Assembly (NCBI GenBank): GCA_025738555.1
Contig: JAOVFP010000008.1
Span: forward strand, 4,960,001 to 5,024,000
Direction: 5' to 3'
Source: Cyathus striatus
Lineage: Eukaryota; Basidiomycota; Agaricomycetes; Agaricales; Nidulariaceae
DNA length: 64,000 nucleotides
Positions 35,316-47,652 of this stretch are shown here, piece after piece. The position numbers and the translations under genes are program-made. The notes beneath the pieces were generated by a model. That model did not search any database, was not told the origin of the DNA, and worked only from the letters and a program-made list of their open reading frames with translations. Position 1 is the first letter of the stretch; each line of letters begins with the position of its first letter.

Positions 35316-35850
35316 GTTGAATTAAAACCTGATAAAAATGAAGGTAGAAGAGGGAAATGAGAGGAAAGTGGATATCAGCATCTCAAATTGACCAAACGCA
35401 TCCACCCAAGAAACCACTCGAATCGTCTCGTCCTTGCTCAAAATGGGTGGATACGGCAGCGAATAGACATACCGTGAAGCGTTGGGGGGCTTGGGGTCGG
35501 CTTGGACGACGTTCACGGTCGGATTTTGAGGATTTGGCGGTTGCGGGAGGCGTTCACAAACTTTGCCGAATTGGCCTGTTAAACTCTCCCACGCCCATTC
35601 ATTGGTTCACTTTTAATTATTTATATTTTCTTGGATATTTATATTTTAATTATTATCATCCATTCTATTTACTAATGGCTTGCATTCTCCAACTGAGCCG
35701 CATCAGAAGCAGTGATGTTTTGAATTACCGTACAACTATGATGCCCCCTAAAAACAACGAAAATACATGCAGAATAAAGATACAGTAGTATGCAATGAAG
35801 TATTAAGCTACAGCTAATAATCATAAAAATTACAATGGGACATGTAACTT
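35316..35850. other. Upstream region of RPS0
   Basis: Promoter of RPS0 and 3' flank of the DUF6533 gene. ORFs on either strand lack family features. A very AT-rich patch spans 35610-35660. Confidence 0.4.
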
Positions 35851-37151
35851 TTACACATGACGATCTCCAGCAACGGAGATCGTTTCCAGTGAATCTGGAC
35901 ATACTGTCGTGAGCTCAACCGTGGCTCTGGAGCTGCTTCCAGTGGTGGTTTCATTTGATGATGATGGGAGTCGTTGCATATTTATGATAAGGCGGCATCC
36001 CTAACTTCTGTTATAAAAAAGAAGCAGAATTGGGAGGTGCTTAGTCACTTACCGCGCAAGCAACTACAGATAAGAACCATCTATACGTGTAAATAAGCAC
36101 GGAGGACGTTACTTCAGCAATATTACATACGAATTCCCTAACGGAGGATATGTTCTATCCTTTATAGAAGACAATGCTGTTAGGGTGGTTATGCCTGTGA
36201 TAAGTATAGTTCTGTCAGATACAAAAAAAATATACATATCACGCTGCTCAAGACATACTGAATAATACCACAAAGGCGATAGTTCCGTCTCTGACCATCA
36301 GCTGCATTATAGGAAGCCTTGCCCATCCGCCCCTTACAGCAGATCTATACTTCATCAATGTAAGGATCAGTATTGTAACCTGAGAAATTCCAGCGGCTGT
36401 ACTATAAAATAACTAAGTGATTCCGGAAGTAGATGGGAATTCCGCGGACCTGCACCAAAATATGCATAGGAGTTGGGACTTGAGTCGACAAAGGTGTAAA
36501 GGTGGAAATTTTTGCCAGGAATAGTTATCGTTACACCAACGATAAGCGATATGAGTTCTCCCATAAGAAGGCAGAAGAAGGCAGCTGCGACTAGTGAATT
36601 TTTGTTATATAGCGCATAAACTGGAATGTTTTACCACATTAGCAAACGCGCTAAGCTTCACCGGCATGGACTAACCTCTCGCCATTAACACCATCTCTAC
36701 AGCTGTCATTAACATGCTTCCAACAACGACTTGGCAGATATACCAGCCCTTTAAAGATCCAGTCAAGCGAGTCGAGGTTGAATTTATGACAGATTCCAAT
36801 GATCTATTCGTACTAGAAGATGTCATATCAGCGATCCATGTTGATGCCAAAGCTGTATAAAAGTTACTTACAGTTGAGTTGCCAATGCAAAGTACCGAGT
36901 GAACAAAAACTGCCACTTAATCCAAGAGTTATTTGGTTTCCTATAGCTGCCAGTAAGCTATCCATATTATATCTATGACGCATTTGCAGTACGTACGACC
37001 AGATGATATCTACCTCATCATCAAATGTGATCATTATATCGTATAACAAAAAGGCAAGAGATGCAACTGAAAAAGAGAATAGTCAGTGAATCCAAGTAAT
37101 AATCCGCATCAACGTACTTTGTCCACATGCCTTCGAATGTCGTCGATACAT
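35851..37151 (-). CDS. DUF6533-type multi-pass membrane protein
   Basis: Nine exons on the minus strand: 37151-37118, 37066-36997, 36940-36872, 36812-36676, 36620-36456, 36396-36259, 36194-36131, 36080-36053 and 36000-35851; 284 residues. The opening block SLAFLLYDIMITFDDEVDII followed by WSKPNNSWIKWQFLFTRYFA is the hallmark of the DUF6533 family, which is expanded in mushrooms. Several hydrophobic helices follow, for example GWYICQVVVGSMLMTAVEMV. The cytoplasmic tail is Ser/Thr-rich. The family is seven-helix-like with no assigned function. Splice choices at the two short last introns are less certain. Confidence 0.78.
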
Positions 37152-38136
37152 GATGGAGGATAGAAGCAGGGAAGTGATTGATGTCAACTGCTGTAGTGCC
37201 AATATATTGGATCTGTTGGGTTTACCTCGCAAGGAGCACCTCAAAAAAGGGTAGAAAGGAGGGGGAAATGACTATGGCAACGCGGGAGTCTATATTAACT
37301 GGTCGGTTAGAGTTTCAAGGAGGGCGGGCAAATGCTCACTTTGTAGGCGTGGACTCCTATTAATAGGATCAGCATTCTTAGTATTGCGGCCGCAAATTCC
37401 TGGAAGCCAACCAGGGAAAACTAACACCCCTTCAAGAAGGCCACTTTATGAGATGACTATTTTCAAAGGAATAAATGTCGGCATTAGTTGTAAAAATGCG
37501 TCCCCGCAGCTCGAATTTCGAACTAGATCCGAGTTTTATGATACGCATTCGCGGTGAACTCTCTAACCAGGGAAATTTGGCGGACCGGCAGAATGCCGAA
37601 TGTTGTTCTTTCCAGAGCACGAGGCATTAAAGCTGGTCGAAATTGACTACATGAGTTGACAGGTGCCCTTGCTGCGAACAACTGACGATGTCATAACACG
37701 CTCTTGATTGACGAAAACCATTCATCCCTTCAGAATGGCATTTGTTAAGGAAACCTGAGATTCTTGAGCTATCAAGATGAGAAAGACGTTGATCGTGCGA
37801 TTCACGTTCACGTACGTGAGAGCGAATGACCAGACCAAGTTACTCAACTGTTACTGCGTCTCAGAATAGACTGACACTAAAGATAGAGATCGTCCGCCAC
37901 GTGGAGCCGATCGTCACTCTGTTTGTCACTGTGTTGTTTTATTGTAAAAGAGTACTTAGGACAAATATTGAGCCACGTGATCAGAAAAGTCGAAACTTGT
38001 CGATGTCGGACACTTGTTAGTTCTGCACGCAATTGCAGGCTGTTGCCCTGCTGTTCTTCACCTCTGCTTTGTGGTTTTTCATCAGGATTGTTGTATATAT
38101 ATCTTACATTTTCTCTGGTAAATTCAGTTTTACAGA
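37152..38136. other. Divergent region between the DUF6533 gene and CTR9
   Basis: About 985 bp. A TATA-like alternating run lies at 38094-38102, some 35-45 nt before the CTR9 ATG. The 11-mer AACCAGGGAAA occurs twice in the 37.4-37.6 kb part. No gene was recognised. Confidence 0.4.
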
Positions 38137-41100
38137 ATGGATGACTTCGACGGAACCACAACTGGACGGTCCATTGACATCGAACTCGGTGGACAAGAAG
38201 TAATTACCATCGACCTTGACAACCTTGATCCAAACCCAGAAGACGTTCTTGACGTCTTAAAAGACGGGCAATGTAAAATATGGGTGTGGACAAAGTTTGC
38301 TGGCGAGTATTGGCGAAGAGGTTACCTCGATGCAGCGGAGAAGATCGCGCACACCGCAATTGAATGTACGAACTGTCTCAGTTTACTTGCGCATAGAATG
38401 ATGAACTTGTCACGCAGCATTCCGCTCTAATGGAATGGCGGGATACTTGCCACCAATGTACTCGCTCCTTGCGAACCTCCAGATTGCCTGCGCGCGGAAA
38501 GCGCCTAAACTCATTCTTCCCGACGCCCGTCAGTATCACTACCGTACTCTATCTGAGCGCGCGCTGACCACGAAGTTTCAGGCCAGGATATACTGAAGGG
38601 TGAACGATCAAAGGAGGAATTCTATCGAGAAGCAGCCCAGCACCTTAACACTGCTGACAAAGTTACGTCGGAATCTGGTGAAGGCGTCAGTCCAACGTTG
38701 GCATTCCTAACACGAGGTACATTCACCTGTATATCAAGATGTGATTATCCTTACCATATGTGCAATTTAGGAATCCAACAACTGGCAACTCGGTCAATGG
38801 ATGACGCGCTGCGGTCATTTGAGGGCGTTCTCGCAGAGAAGCCGACCAATGTTGTTGCACTGCTTGGCAAAGTATATTCATATTTCGTATACAATCTGAT
38901 GACGACCTTGCTAATAATTAAGAACCAAGGCGCGAATTTTATATGCCCGTAGGCAATATAAGGATGCTTTAAGATTGTTCCAAGACGTGCTTAGATATAA
39001 TCCCCAATGTATCCCTGATCCACGTATTGGCATTGGACTTTGCATGTGGAGCCTAGGGGACAAGGTTAAAGCAAAAGCGGCTTGGGAGCGGAGCTTGGAA
39101 GTTGTAAGTTTGTCAACGCGCCCGCTATCAACTCCAGTCTAATGATACGGGGTAGAACCCGAAAGAATGGGCAGCGCAGCTGTTACTGGGTATAGAATCT
39201 GTTAACAGTTCCAGAGGTGACTCAGTTACGGAAAGCGAGAGAACTCATGCAATATTTTACGGGAGCAAGCTTATTGAACAGGCTTTCAAAGCAAACCAGC
39301 GTAATGCGGCGGCCTCCAATGCGCTATCGGGCCTTTTGTTGCAGATGGGTCAGAAAGTTCGGGTATGCGTACAAGCTGATGATGTTCGCTTTCAATCTCA
39401 CTAATTTTTGTAACACAGGCATTAAAACTTGCAGAGCGAACAATACAATTCGCAGATACTTTGTCAATACTGACCGAAGGCTACCTTCGAGCCGGTCGTG
39501 TGTCGCACGCGGATGGCGCAATTGCTCAAGCCACAAAATATTATACCGCTGCTGCGGAAGGGCAACCGAAGCATGTCGTGGCAGCTATTGGCATGGCACA
39601 AATGCAATTGCGAAATGGTGTGTTATTTGTCATTTTGAAACGCATTACCCGACTGATCAATTTATTCCGCAGACGAGATACCGGCAGCTATTCATACCCT
39701 TGATACCCTACTTCAGCCGCCGAAACCGCAACGATCCCTCGAAGCAACGGTCATGTTGGCCTCCCTTCGAGCATATCCTCGACCTGGCATCTCTAGTTCT
39801 GATCTAGAACAGGAGAAGACGCGCGCGCGCGAATTATTCGAGCGTGTTTACAAAAATTTGGATCGGGAAGACCCCCGGCCGAATGGCGAAGTTTCTACTC
39901 GCATACCAAATATTATTACGGAAGACATGGATATGTATGCGGAAATCGCACGTCTATGGCAAGGCGAAAACATCGATCGTATGCGTAAAGCTCTGAAAGA
40001 AGCATTAAGGATCAGTGAATCTACAGGACAGGTGGATCCACGGTTGCTTAATAATCTTGCCGCGTTGCAACACTTGGAAGGCAGCTATCCCGAAGCAAGA
40101 GTCATGTATGAAAATGCTTTAACGAGTGCATCGACTTTGACCGCAGACATGGTCGAAGGGATTACGACCTCGATTCTATACAACCTTGCAAGGGTGTACG
40201 AAGATCAGGGCGAAGAAACTCTCGCCAAAGATGCATATGACAAGCTGTTGTCACGACACTCAGAGTATGTCGATGGTCAGTGTTGGGTTTATTAAGTTGT
40301 ACGGTTTACTAAACAATTTAATAGCTAAAATTAGGCAAGCCCAAATTCTTGTTAACCTCAACAGGCATAACGACGCGCATGAACTTCTCAAGCAGTGCCT
40401 CGTCTCTCAGCCCAATAACCTGAACCTTCGTGCATTTTATACACATTTTCTCATTCGTGCTAATCTCCACCGCCCTGCCAAAGAATTTGTGTTTGCGACT
40501 CTGAAAGACCATGACAAGCATGATGTTTATTCCTTATGTGCTGCCGGATGGATCCAATATCATCAAGCTCGCGAAAGCAGAGATTCGAGTCCTAAAGCAG
40601 TTGAAGAACGAAAGCGGGGTTTCCAGAGATCTGCTGAATTCTACGAGAAGGCTTTGCAGTTGGATCCGATGTGCGCGTTTGCTGCTCAGGGGCTTGCAAT
40701 CGTTACTGCAGAAGATGCACTAGGAACGCTTGGGGGCGCGTTCCCTTCCCCTTCTCCTGTTGATGAGCAGCAAAAGAGATTAGCGAATGCACGGGAAGCA
40801 CTTGATATCTTCGGGAAAGTTCGGGAATCCCTGAACGACGGGAGTGTGTATATGAACATGGGACATTGCTATTATGCGCGGGATGAATTTGAGAGGGCTA
40901 TTGAAAGCGTACGCCCCCAAAAGTCGCGTTCAAAGCCATATACTGACTTTGGTACATTTAGTATGAGACGGCGTCCATGCGCTTCTACAATAGTCACAAT
41001 GTGCCGGCGCTTCTTTGTTTATGTCGGGCATGGTATGCTAAAGCCACCAAAGACCAAGCTTTCCAATCTATGAACACTGCCTTACGCTACGCCCAAATGG

Positions 41101-42129
41101 TCAGTGACTGTTAAAATCGTTATGCTCTCAACGATGCTGACAGCTGTACTTCAGGCCTTTCATATTCAGCCCAACGATAAAGCAACTCTGTACAACATTG
41201 CTATGATCCAGCAAAAATGTGCCGAAATGCTCTTTGCCGTTCCAGCGGCGAAGCGTACGTTAAAAGATCTACAAAGAGTCATCGAGCAAGCAGCGCACGC
41301 GCAGAAGTGAGTGTAATTCTTTAGTCTGAAAGAGTGGCGCTGATGCATATTCCAAAGGCTGTTTGCTTCTTTAGCAAATGACAAATCGTCCGCTGTACCT
41401 TACAGTCGAGATATTGCGGATCAGCGTAGGAAATACGGTGATAACATGTTACGGAAAGGAGATGAACATCTAGCTACTCAGAAACAGTACGAGGCTGGGA
41501 TGCAAGCAAGACTGGAGGCAGCGAGGAAGAAGCGGCAGGAAGAGAAGGAACGTCAAGAAGAGCTAGAGGCGAGTGAATTGTTCTGGGTTGATTTACATAG
41601 CTTCATATCAAATCACAGCGACAACGCGAGGAAGAGCGGCTTCGCGAGGCTGCTAAGGTTGCAGAAGAGCGCCGTGCTGCTCGGGAGCAGGCAATGGAAT
41701 GGACAAGAGAGGTGCGGATGGACAGTGATGAAGAGAAGGAGAAGAAGCCCAAGAAGCCGAGAAAGCCCAAACAAGACGGTGCTAGTGGCGATGAAGGAGA
41801 GCCAAAGAAAAGGCGACGCAAAATCAGGCGAGCCACGAGCGAGCAAGGAGATGAAGAACAAGCAGCAATATTCAGCGACGAAGAGGACGTCGAGCGGCCT
41901 GCCAAAAAGGTATAGTGCTTCTTCTGAGATTCGAGCTCCATAGTAATCAATATTTAGCGAACCATCAAGAAACGTGTTGTGAGAGATGAAGATGAAGAGG
42001 AGGCAACTGGACCGTCTCGCAAGAAACAATTGTTTGTACTTTCCTTCGTGATACTACCATGCAGCTGATCTTAGTTCCATTTGCAGTAAGAGCAAAGAAA
42101 TGCTGTCGGATACCGACGAAGAAATGTAA
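38137..42129 (+). CDS. CTR9: Paf1 complex subunit CTR9 (TPR protein)
   Basis: Scaffold of the Paf1 transcription elongation complex in the nucleus. Fifteen exons: 38137-38365, 38418-38528, 38582-38716, 38771-38871, 38930-39103, 39156-39362, 39419-39617, 39673-40275, 40325-40908, 40962-41099, 41155-41306, 41358-41568, 41619-41909, 41958-42031, 42087-42129; 1083 residues, near yeast Ctr9. The N-terminus has SIDIELGGQEVITIDLDNL and IWVWTKFAGEYWRRGYLDAA. TPR repeats fill the body (for example GSVYMNMGHCYYARDEFERA). The C-terminus is a charged coiled coil (ERRAAREQAMEW) and an acidic/basic tail ending MLSDTDEEM. The intron at 41569-41618 begins GCGAGT; its 50-nt length and the frame require splicing there. 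Confidence 0.95.
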
Positions 42130-42665
42130 TGTGCAACTTGATTCTACTTCTTGTTTTATCCTTGCTGTATTCTGTACACTTAATCATAATATTGTATTTT
42201 TTCCATGAAACCACCGTTGCAGATTGCCTAAAGATCATTAATCATTGACTACTGTATCCAAGCGAGTCATGGTTGTTATAAATACTGTACAGTTTCCGAC
42301 GCCCCGAAACCTTACAATTATTTGGAAAGTTTGATAATAATTTTGAATCAACCATCATACTCGTCTGTAGCTTGTTCTAATTTGCGGCGCTGTCTTGCCC
42401 TTCATCAAGGTCCCTAACAGTTACATAAAATAAAGGTAATTGCTCTGTTACTTGTCATTTAAAGTGTTGCTGCGACGAAGGAAACACGAAATCAATCACC
42501 ATGTACCACCAAACCATGTTTTTCTTGTCTCTAAAGCCTGCCTGAATCGTGCTTTCCGTAGCACGCCACTCAGACTGGGCTCTGGCATAGTTGCTCACTT
42601 GCCTTCTTTTCCTCATTCCTTTCTGTTAGTTGGTCCCAAATCCGACAACTAAAAACTAAGGAAAG
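42130..42665. other. Spacer between CTR9 and the uS8 pseudogene
   Basis: AT-rich, about 535 bp. Short ORFs only. Confidence 0.45.
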
Positions 42666-43497
42666 ATGGTTCGCGTATCTGTCCTCGTATGTCTGATGAC
42701 TTTCTGGTCCTTGCGAATATTCTGATCCAGAGATTGTCTGGTAGAACGACTGTCTTAACAATATCGTCAATGCTGAGCTGCGTGGCAAGCGCCAGGTGTT
42801 CGTCCGCCCTTCGAGCAAGGTTGTTGTTAAGTTCTTGAGTGTTATGCAACGTCATGGTACTTATATCACCCTTATTTATCGGAAGCCCATTTTTATTCCT
42901 ATTTCATTTGCTGTGATTGGCACTTGTTTATTTGCTTTCGGAGTGATAAATGTGACTTCCGCTTCACGCTTTCCAAGCGACTATGTGTAGCGTTTTAATG
43001 TTGTTAAATATTGACACTGTCTTCCGTTCACGAAAGAACATGTTCCTTATCATCACGCAATGAGGATTCCGGGTTCACTGTGTCAACGATTTTGCAAGTT
43101 CCCCTTTGGTTCTCACTTTCCCTTTTGTTGCTCTGCAATGTTTATGAGACAGTGCTAACAAGATCACGTATATAAAGGCTACATCGACGAGTTTGAAATC
43201 ATCGACGACCTTCGCTCCGGCAAAATTGGCATCTAGCTTAACGGGCGACTCAACAAATGTGGTGTCATCTCCCCTCGCTTCAACACAACACAACCAAATT
43301 GAGGACCGGGTCAACTTGCTCCTTCCAGCACGTAGTTTCGGTATTATGATTTTGGTACGTTTCTCTTAGAATGTGTTGTAGTATGCGTTTAATTTATTCT
43401 TTGGGAGGGTTTGTAGACCACTTCAACTGGTATACTTGACTATGAGGAAGCATGTAGGAAGAACGTTGGTGGAAAAGTTCTTGGATACGTATATTAG
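42666..43497 (+). pseudogene. Ribosomal protein uS8 (S22/S15a) pseudogene with introns
   Basis: Four exon-like pieces match uS8: 42666-42686 (MVRVSVL), 42745-42856 ([16 protein letters not shown], then [17 protein letters not shown]), 43178-43354 (GYIDEFEIIDDLRSGKI, LNGRLNKCGVISPRFN, LLLPARSFGIMIL) and 43417-43497 (EEACRKNVGGKVLGYVY). Introns with GT and AG ends separate them, so this is a DNA-level duplicate rather than a retrocopy. Two lesions break it. An in-frame TAG at 43234-43236 stands where the family has Gln just before LNGR. A 2-nt deletion lies near 43281-43292. The second intron is unusually long (about 320 nt). A working uS8 gene must lie elsewhere. Confidence 0.85.
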
Positions 43498-44000
43498 ACA
43501 TTATCGATTTATCAATTTAATGGTAGGTAGCAAGTAGGACTAACATGTATGTTTCTGCATACTTGTGATAAATAACTGAGATGTGCTTCATTTATTTTAT
43601 TTTTAAGCTCAAGATATTTTTTTCAAGTTCTGGTTGTTGGCGTATGTTTGTCTTCTAACTTATTGACCATAGATGCCTATAAATACTGCAACAACTTGAA
43701 GGGCAGCGCTGCCCTCAGTATCACTATGCGAGAGAAGCTTGGTGTGAGCCGATAATTTCCTAGGTAAATTATACTGCATACACCGCAGTCCTCATCTGAC
43801 CCTCATCCAATGACCTACAATGACAGACCTGAGGTTGAATTCGAACTTCGAAGCTAGGTGGCGGACAACCAGTATGGAATGAATGACGTCAGGCCCTCCA
43901 TGGCCTTGCGGGGTTGACGACGTCAGAGAAAATGTAGAAGTATAAAGGAGCTCCTTTCAAGGTTGATTAAGATTCGCACTCACAACCACTGCACTACGAA
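43498..44000. promoter_or_regulatory. Upstream region of the bli-3-like gene
   Basis: Contains TGACGTCA at 43884-43891, a near copy CGACGTCA at 43918-43925 and a TATAAA at 43941-43946, about 55 nt before the ATG. The TGACGTCA palindrome is the classical ATF/CREB binding site. The rest is AT-rich. Confidence 0.55.
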
Positions 44001-44895
44001 ATGACAACCACCGCTACCCTCGATCCTTACACTGCCAAGGCTGAAAACACGAATCTCACACCCCAGGAGAAAATTAATGGTACGTCATAGTTATGATTTC
44101 TGAATGAGTACATAGCTAATGCTTCTATCAAGGGCTGAAGGAAATTATGAAGGAAACGCATACTGCTATGCTTACGACCCGTTCTGCTGACGGTGAGATG
44201 CATTCGCGCGCCATGACACCAGCCTCTCGTGAGTTGTACTAGTGACAATTCAATACATTGAACACAATCCTTATACTCTGATCATAGCTTATTCGGACAC
44301 TCAGCTAACGCTGGCTTTCATTGCAAACAATGTTTCACATAAGTTCGATGAAATCCAGAATGATTCCCATGTGAACGTCAGCTTTTATGATACGAACACG
44401 ACAAACTGGGCATCGTGCGCTAATGGAGTTTTCTGACAGTATATTTTTGTGTTAATACCTGATCCTTTTAGATTTTCCGGAAAGGCTAAGGTCGCTACTG
44501 ATCATGAAACCGTTAAGAAATACTGGTCAAGCTCGTGCGTGTTACATTACGTATCGCTTCTTTAAGATTATTCCTTACAATATTTTATAGGACGGCGGCC
44601 TGGTTTGGAGATCTCAAGGACGGCGTTCACAAGGGTGATGCTAATGACCCTAGGGTTGCTGTGATTGAAGTAGTTCCGGATGAGATAAGATACTGGATTA
44701 CTACTAAAAGTAAGATTGGACGTGCAGTAGAGACGGGCATCGACGCCATTACTGGGAAGACATCAGTTCCGGGCGAATTGCGTACTATCACCAAAGATGA
44801 GGTAACTTTCATATGATTATGTTGTTTCCATTGCAAGTTTGGTTTACATCGCACTTTTTTAGATTCAACTGACACAAGGGCTGCACACTAAGTGA
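44001..44895 (+). CDS. Bli-3-like FMN-binding pyridoxamine oxidase family protein
   Basis: Exons 44001-44079, 44133-44228, 44288-44414, 44472-44534, 44591-44801 and 44863-44895 give 202 residues, the size of Neurospora Bli-3. The split-barrel FMN fold is seen in KEIMKETHTAMLTTRSADGE, MHSRAMTP, NDSHVNVSFYDTNTTNWASF, SGKAKVATDHETVKKYWS and IEVVPDEIRYWITTKSK. Bli-3 was described as blue-light inducible in Neurospora. The biochemical substrate is not established. A palindromic ATF/CREB-type site, a near copy and a TATA box lie within 120 nt of the start. Confidence 0.87.
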
Positions 44896-46027
44896 TGAGA
44901 ATCGCTGAGACGTATATCCATCGGAGAAGGAAACATTGCCCTGTGCAATATATTGCAATTGTATATCACTTGTTTGACCTTCCTTCCATGTTTAACATTT
45001 TGATATAACAATATTTATACACAACAACTTTGCAGTGGAGCTATGGTATATGAATCAAATGAATGGTGGCTACACATAGTATGATTGTATTGTAAATATG
45101 GTACATGCATATATTAACATTAACAGTGCAGATGAAAAGAACACGTTGACGTCCAAGTTCACTAGCAATGCGCTGCCTGCTAGTGCGAACGTTGTGCACA
45201 TCACCGTCATGTGCATTGTGTAAGCCTGAGCACTATAGTTCCGCCATCTCTCCGGCAACATCTATTTTAATCTACAGACATGCGATGTCGCCGTGACAAT
45301 AACATTACTTACTACTATAACGCGTCTCGGAGATACTTACTCCAGCTCAACTCAGGCTACCGGGAGACTTGCAAAAATGCTTTACGGTAATATCGCATGG
45401 GGGATGAAAATCAATAAGTATAGTACCTACTTAGGTGTTCTAACTCCTTAGGCGCCCATTTGCCAACGTCGCGGACAGGTCGCGGAGCCCCAAACATGAT
45501 TACTTTGACATGAGTTACATGACTTCCACATTTGCCTTTTCATCTGAGATTGAATAATTTAAGAGAGACCGCGGTGATTTACCCCGCCAGTTCCGTCACC
45601 TTTCCAAGTAACTGACCAGCGGAAGGGAATGCATCGCGATGCAGAATCCCCGTGTTCCGTCCCAAGCAGCTGGCTCTCCTACCGCCATTGTTTAATAATT
45701 GTCTTATCCGTCTCTATAAGCTCTCATAGAAGGCACCTGACAACAGATAAACTTAGGCTCCTCACAGCCAGTACGCGCTTTCCTTCACATCTCTAACAAG
45801 TAACACCCCGTTTCCAACCCTTCTCAACAGAAATCGCACATACGTTTAGAGAGGCTGGAAAAAGTATATCTATATCCTAGAAGATCGGTTAATATCTCCT
45901 CCCTCTTCAATTTCCCTTCAATCGCGGCTCTACCCATAACGTCCTCAAGCATGTGAGGACCCACTTCATGCACCATTTCAGTGTTTCTGAATACTCACTA
46001 TCCAGCAAGGATCTTCGCTCCTGTATA
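44896..46027. other. Intergenic region
   Basis: About 1.1 kb with no recognised gene. It becomes pyrimidine-rich after 45660, consistent with a 5' UTR of the F-box gene. Confidence 0.4.
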
Positions 46028-47572
46028 ATGGCTTTAATTGTTTCCACAACGTTGTCGCTACATCAGGGCGATTTGAGCCTTGCAGTGCTTGAAAAGACTA
46101 TCGACCAACTGAAGATAGAGCAGAATGCCTTGTCGCTCAGAGTCGCAGAAGTAGGCAATGCATTAAGAACCGCCCAGTTACAATATGCGAGAATAATCAA
46201 CCGATCCACCAGGATATCATGTATACCAACTGAGCTCCTTTCAACAATTTTCCTGTTTGCGAAGGCCTTCCAAGAGGCTGAAATGGACAGCACTGAACGC
46301 GAGGATGCGGATGATGATTTCCCTATATCATTTGAACTTGTCATTTCCCATGTAAGTTCTCATTTCCGAGAGGTTGCAATTAATACACATCGTCTGTGGA
46401 CATCAATTCAAATGAGGCCGGGGCGCTCACTAGAATGCATTTCAACGTATATCAGACGCTCTGCTGCCTGCCCATTGGATATCCGAATCGACCTTTCTGG
46501 ATGTGTACACAATCCTGGTGGAATGACGACCGAAATGCTGGATATAATCATCCCACAAGCACATCGTTGGCGTTACCTCTATATCACATCAGAGCGTGAA
46601 GTGACAGAAAACTCAATGGTCATGCAACTCTGCAATTGCGAGGTGCCAATGTTGGAACACCTGTCCGTTTGCGTCAGCGACATCGACCGCGCAGATACTA
46701 ATGTTGCCTCCATCAATGACCACTTGCTGCCTTCTATCTTGGCCGCGGGTGCGCCGAGATTGTCGTTTCTTCGACTGCGTGGATTGGCTATGCACTTCTT
46801 CCGTCCTCCATTAACATTTGTCACAACCCTCCACCTAGACCAAACAAAGCTTCTTCCCATCCAATACGCGACATTCCGAAATATTTTGACAGGTCCAGTA
46901 ATGCTGCGTCACCTGTCCATATACGGTGATATTATTGGGCCTGAATCGTGGCCAGGAGATATGAGTGCGATTAATCTGCCTGCTTTACAATCTTTACGGA
47001 TTTGCGGAATTGGCGGCCGAATGTATAGCAGGTTTCTGCTGTCAATTGCTGCCCCTCATCTGCAGTCACTAGTACTTAAAGATGTTCAAGAGCACGACCT
47101 CGACAATTTCTGGGAACACGCAGATATTTCGAAATTTCTTCGTCTAAAGTCAGTGACGTTTTGCGACTTCGACGTCTCTGATTTCACATACGAGCGCATG
47201 TTTCGTACTTTTCCATCTATAACAGAATTCACATCTTTCCACTCCTCTTTCGGCGGTTCCCCTATCTCCAAATTGCTTGGGGATGAATCGTACATGGAAA
47301 GCTTAGCAGTCCCTTGGCCCAGGCTGCACACATTGACGTTCCTGTTTGACGAGGATGAAGAGCGAATTATACATGACATGCTTGAAAAACGACATAAAAT
47401 AGGCCATCCTTTAAAAAAGCTGCGTTTCGGAACTAGCTGCGAAGAAGATTTCTTGAAATTTCGCGAAGAACTTCAAAGCCAACGAAGGGTTGTATTCGAG
47501 AGATTTATGAACGTGGATAGGTGGCCGTCAAATCGTGACTACGCAGATAGAGACGACGTCTTGTTTTTGTGA
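46028..47572 (+). CDS. F-box-like protein
   Basis: Single exon of 514 residues from the ATG at 46028; in-frame ATG 45968 is an alternative start. An N-terminal coiled coil (AVLEKTIDQLKIEQNALSLR) precedes the F-box-like block STRISCIPTELLSTIFLFAK. The body shows leucine-rich, imperfect repeats, for example LPALQSLRICGIGGRMYSRF and LPSILAAGAPRLSFLRLRGL. This coiled coil-F-box-LRR order is very common in Agaricomycetes. F-box proteins recruit targets to SCF ubiquitin ligases. Targets are unknown. No introns, unlike most neighbours. Confidence 0.82.
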   Translation: MALIVSTTLSLHQGDLSLAVLEKTIDQLKIEQNALSLRVAEVGNALRTAQLQYARIINRSTRISCIPTELLSTIFLFAKAFQEAEMDSTEREDADDDFPISFELVISHVSSHFREVAINTHRLWTSIQMRPGRSLECISTYIRRSAACPLDIRIDLSGCVHNPGGMTTEMLDIIIPQAHRWRYLYITSEREVTENSMVMQLCNCEVPMLEHLSVCVSDIDRADTNVASINDHLLPSILAAGAPRLSFLRLRGLAMHFFRPPLTFVTTLHLDQTKLLPIQYATFRNILTGPVMLRHLSIYGDIIGPESWPGDMSAINLPALQSLRICGIGGRMYSRFLLSIAAPHLQSLVLKDVQEHDLDNFWEHADISKFLRLKSVTFCDFDVSDFTYERMFRTFPSITEFTSFHSSFGGSPISKLLGDESYMESLAVPWPRLHTLTFLFDEDEERIIHDMLEKRHKIGHPLKKLRFGTSCEEDFLKFREELQSQRRVVFERFMNVDRWPSNRDYADRDDVLFL

Positions 47573-47652
47573 ATAGATTTCAGTTTTGATGAGATAACTC
47601 TGGACTACTAAGTGATTTCCGGGTTGATATACATCTCTGAATAGTAACAATT

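Noticed and set aside
45070..45261. Minus-strand ORF rich in Leu and Val
   Set aside because: Short, isolated, and without splice partners or a known family.
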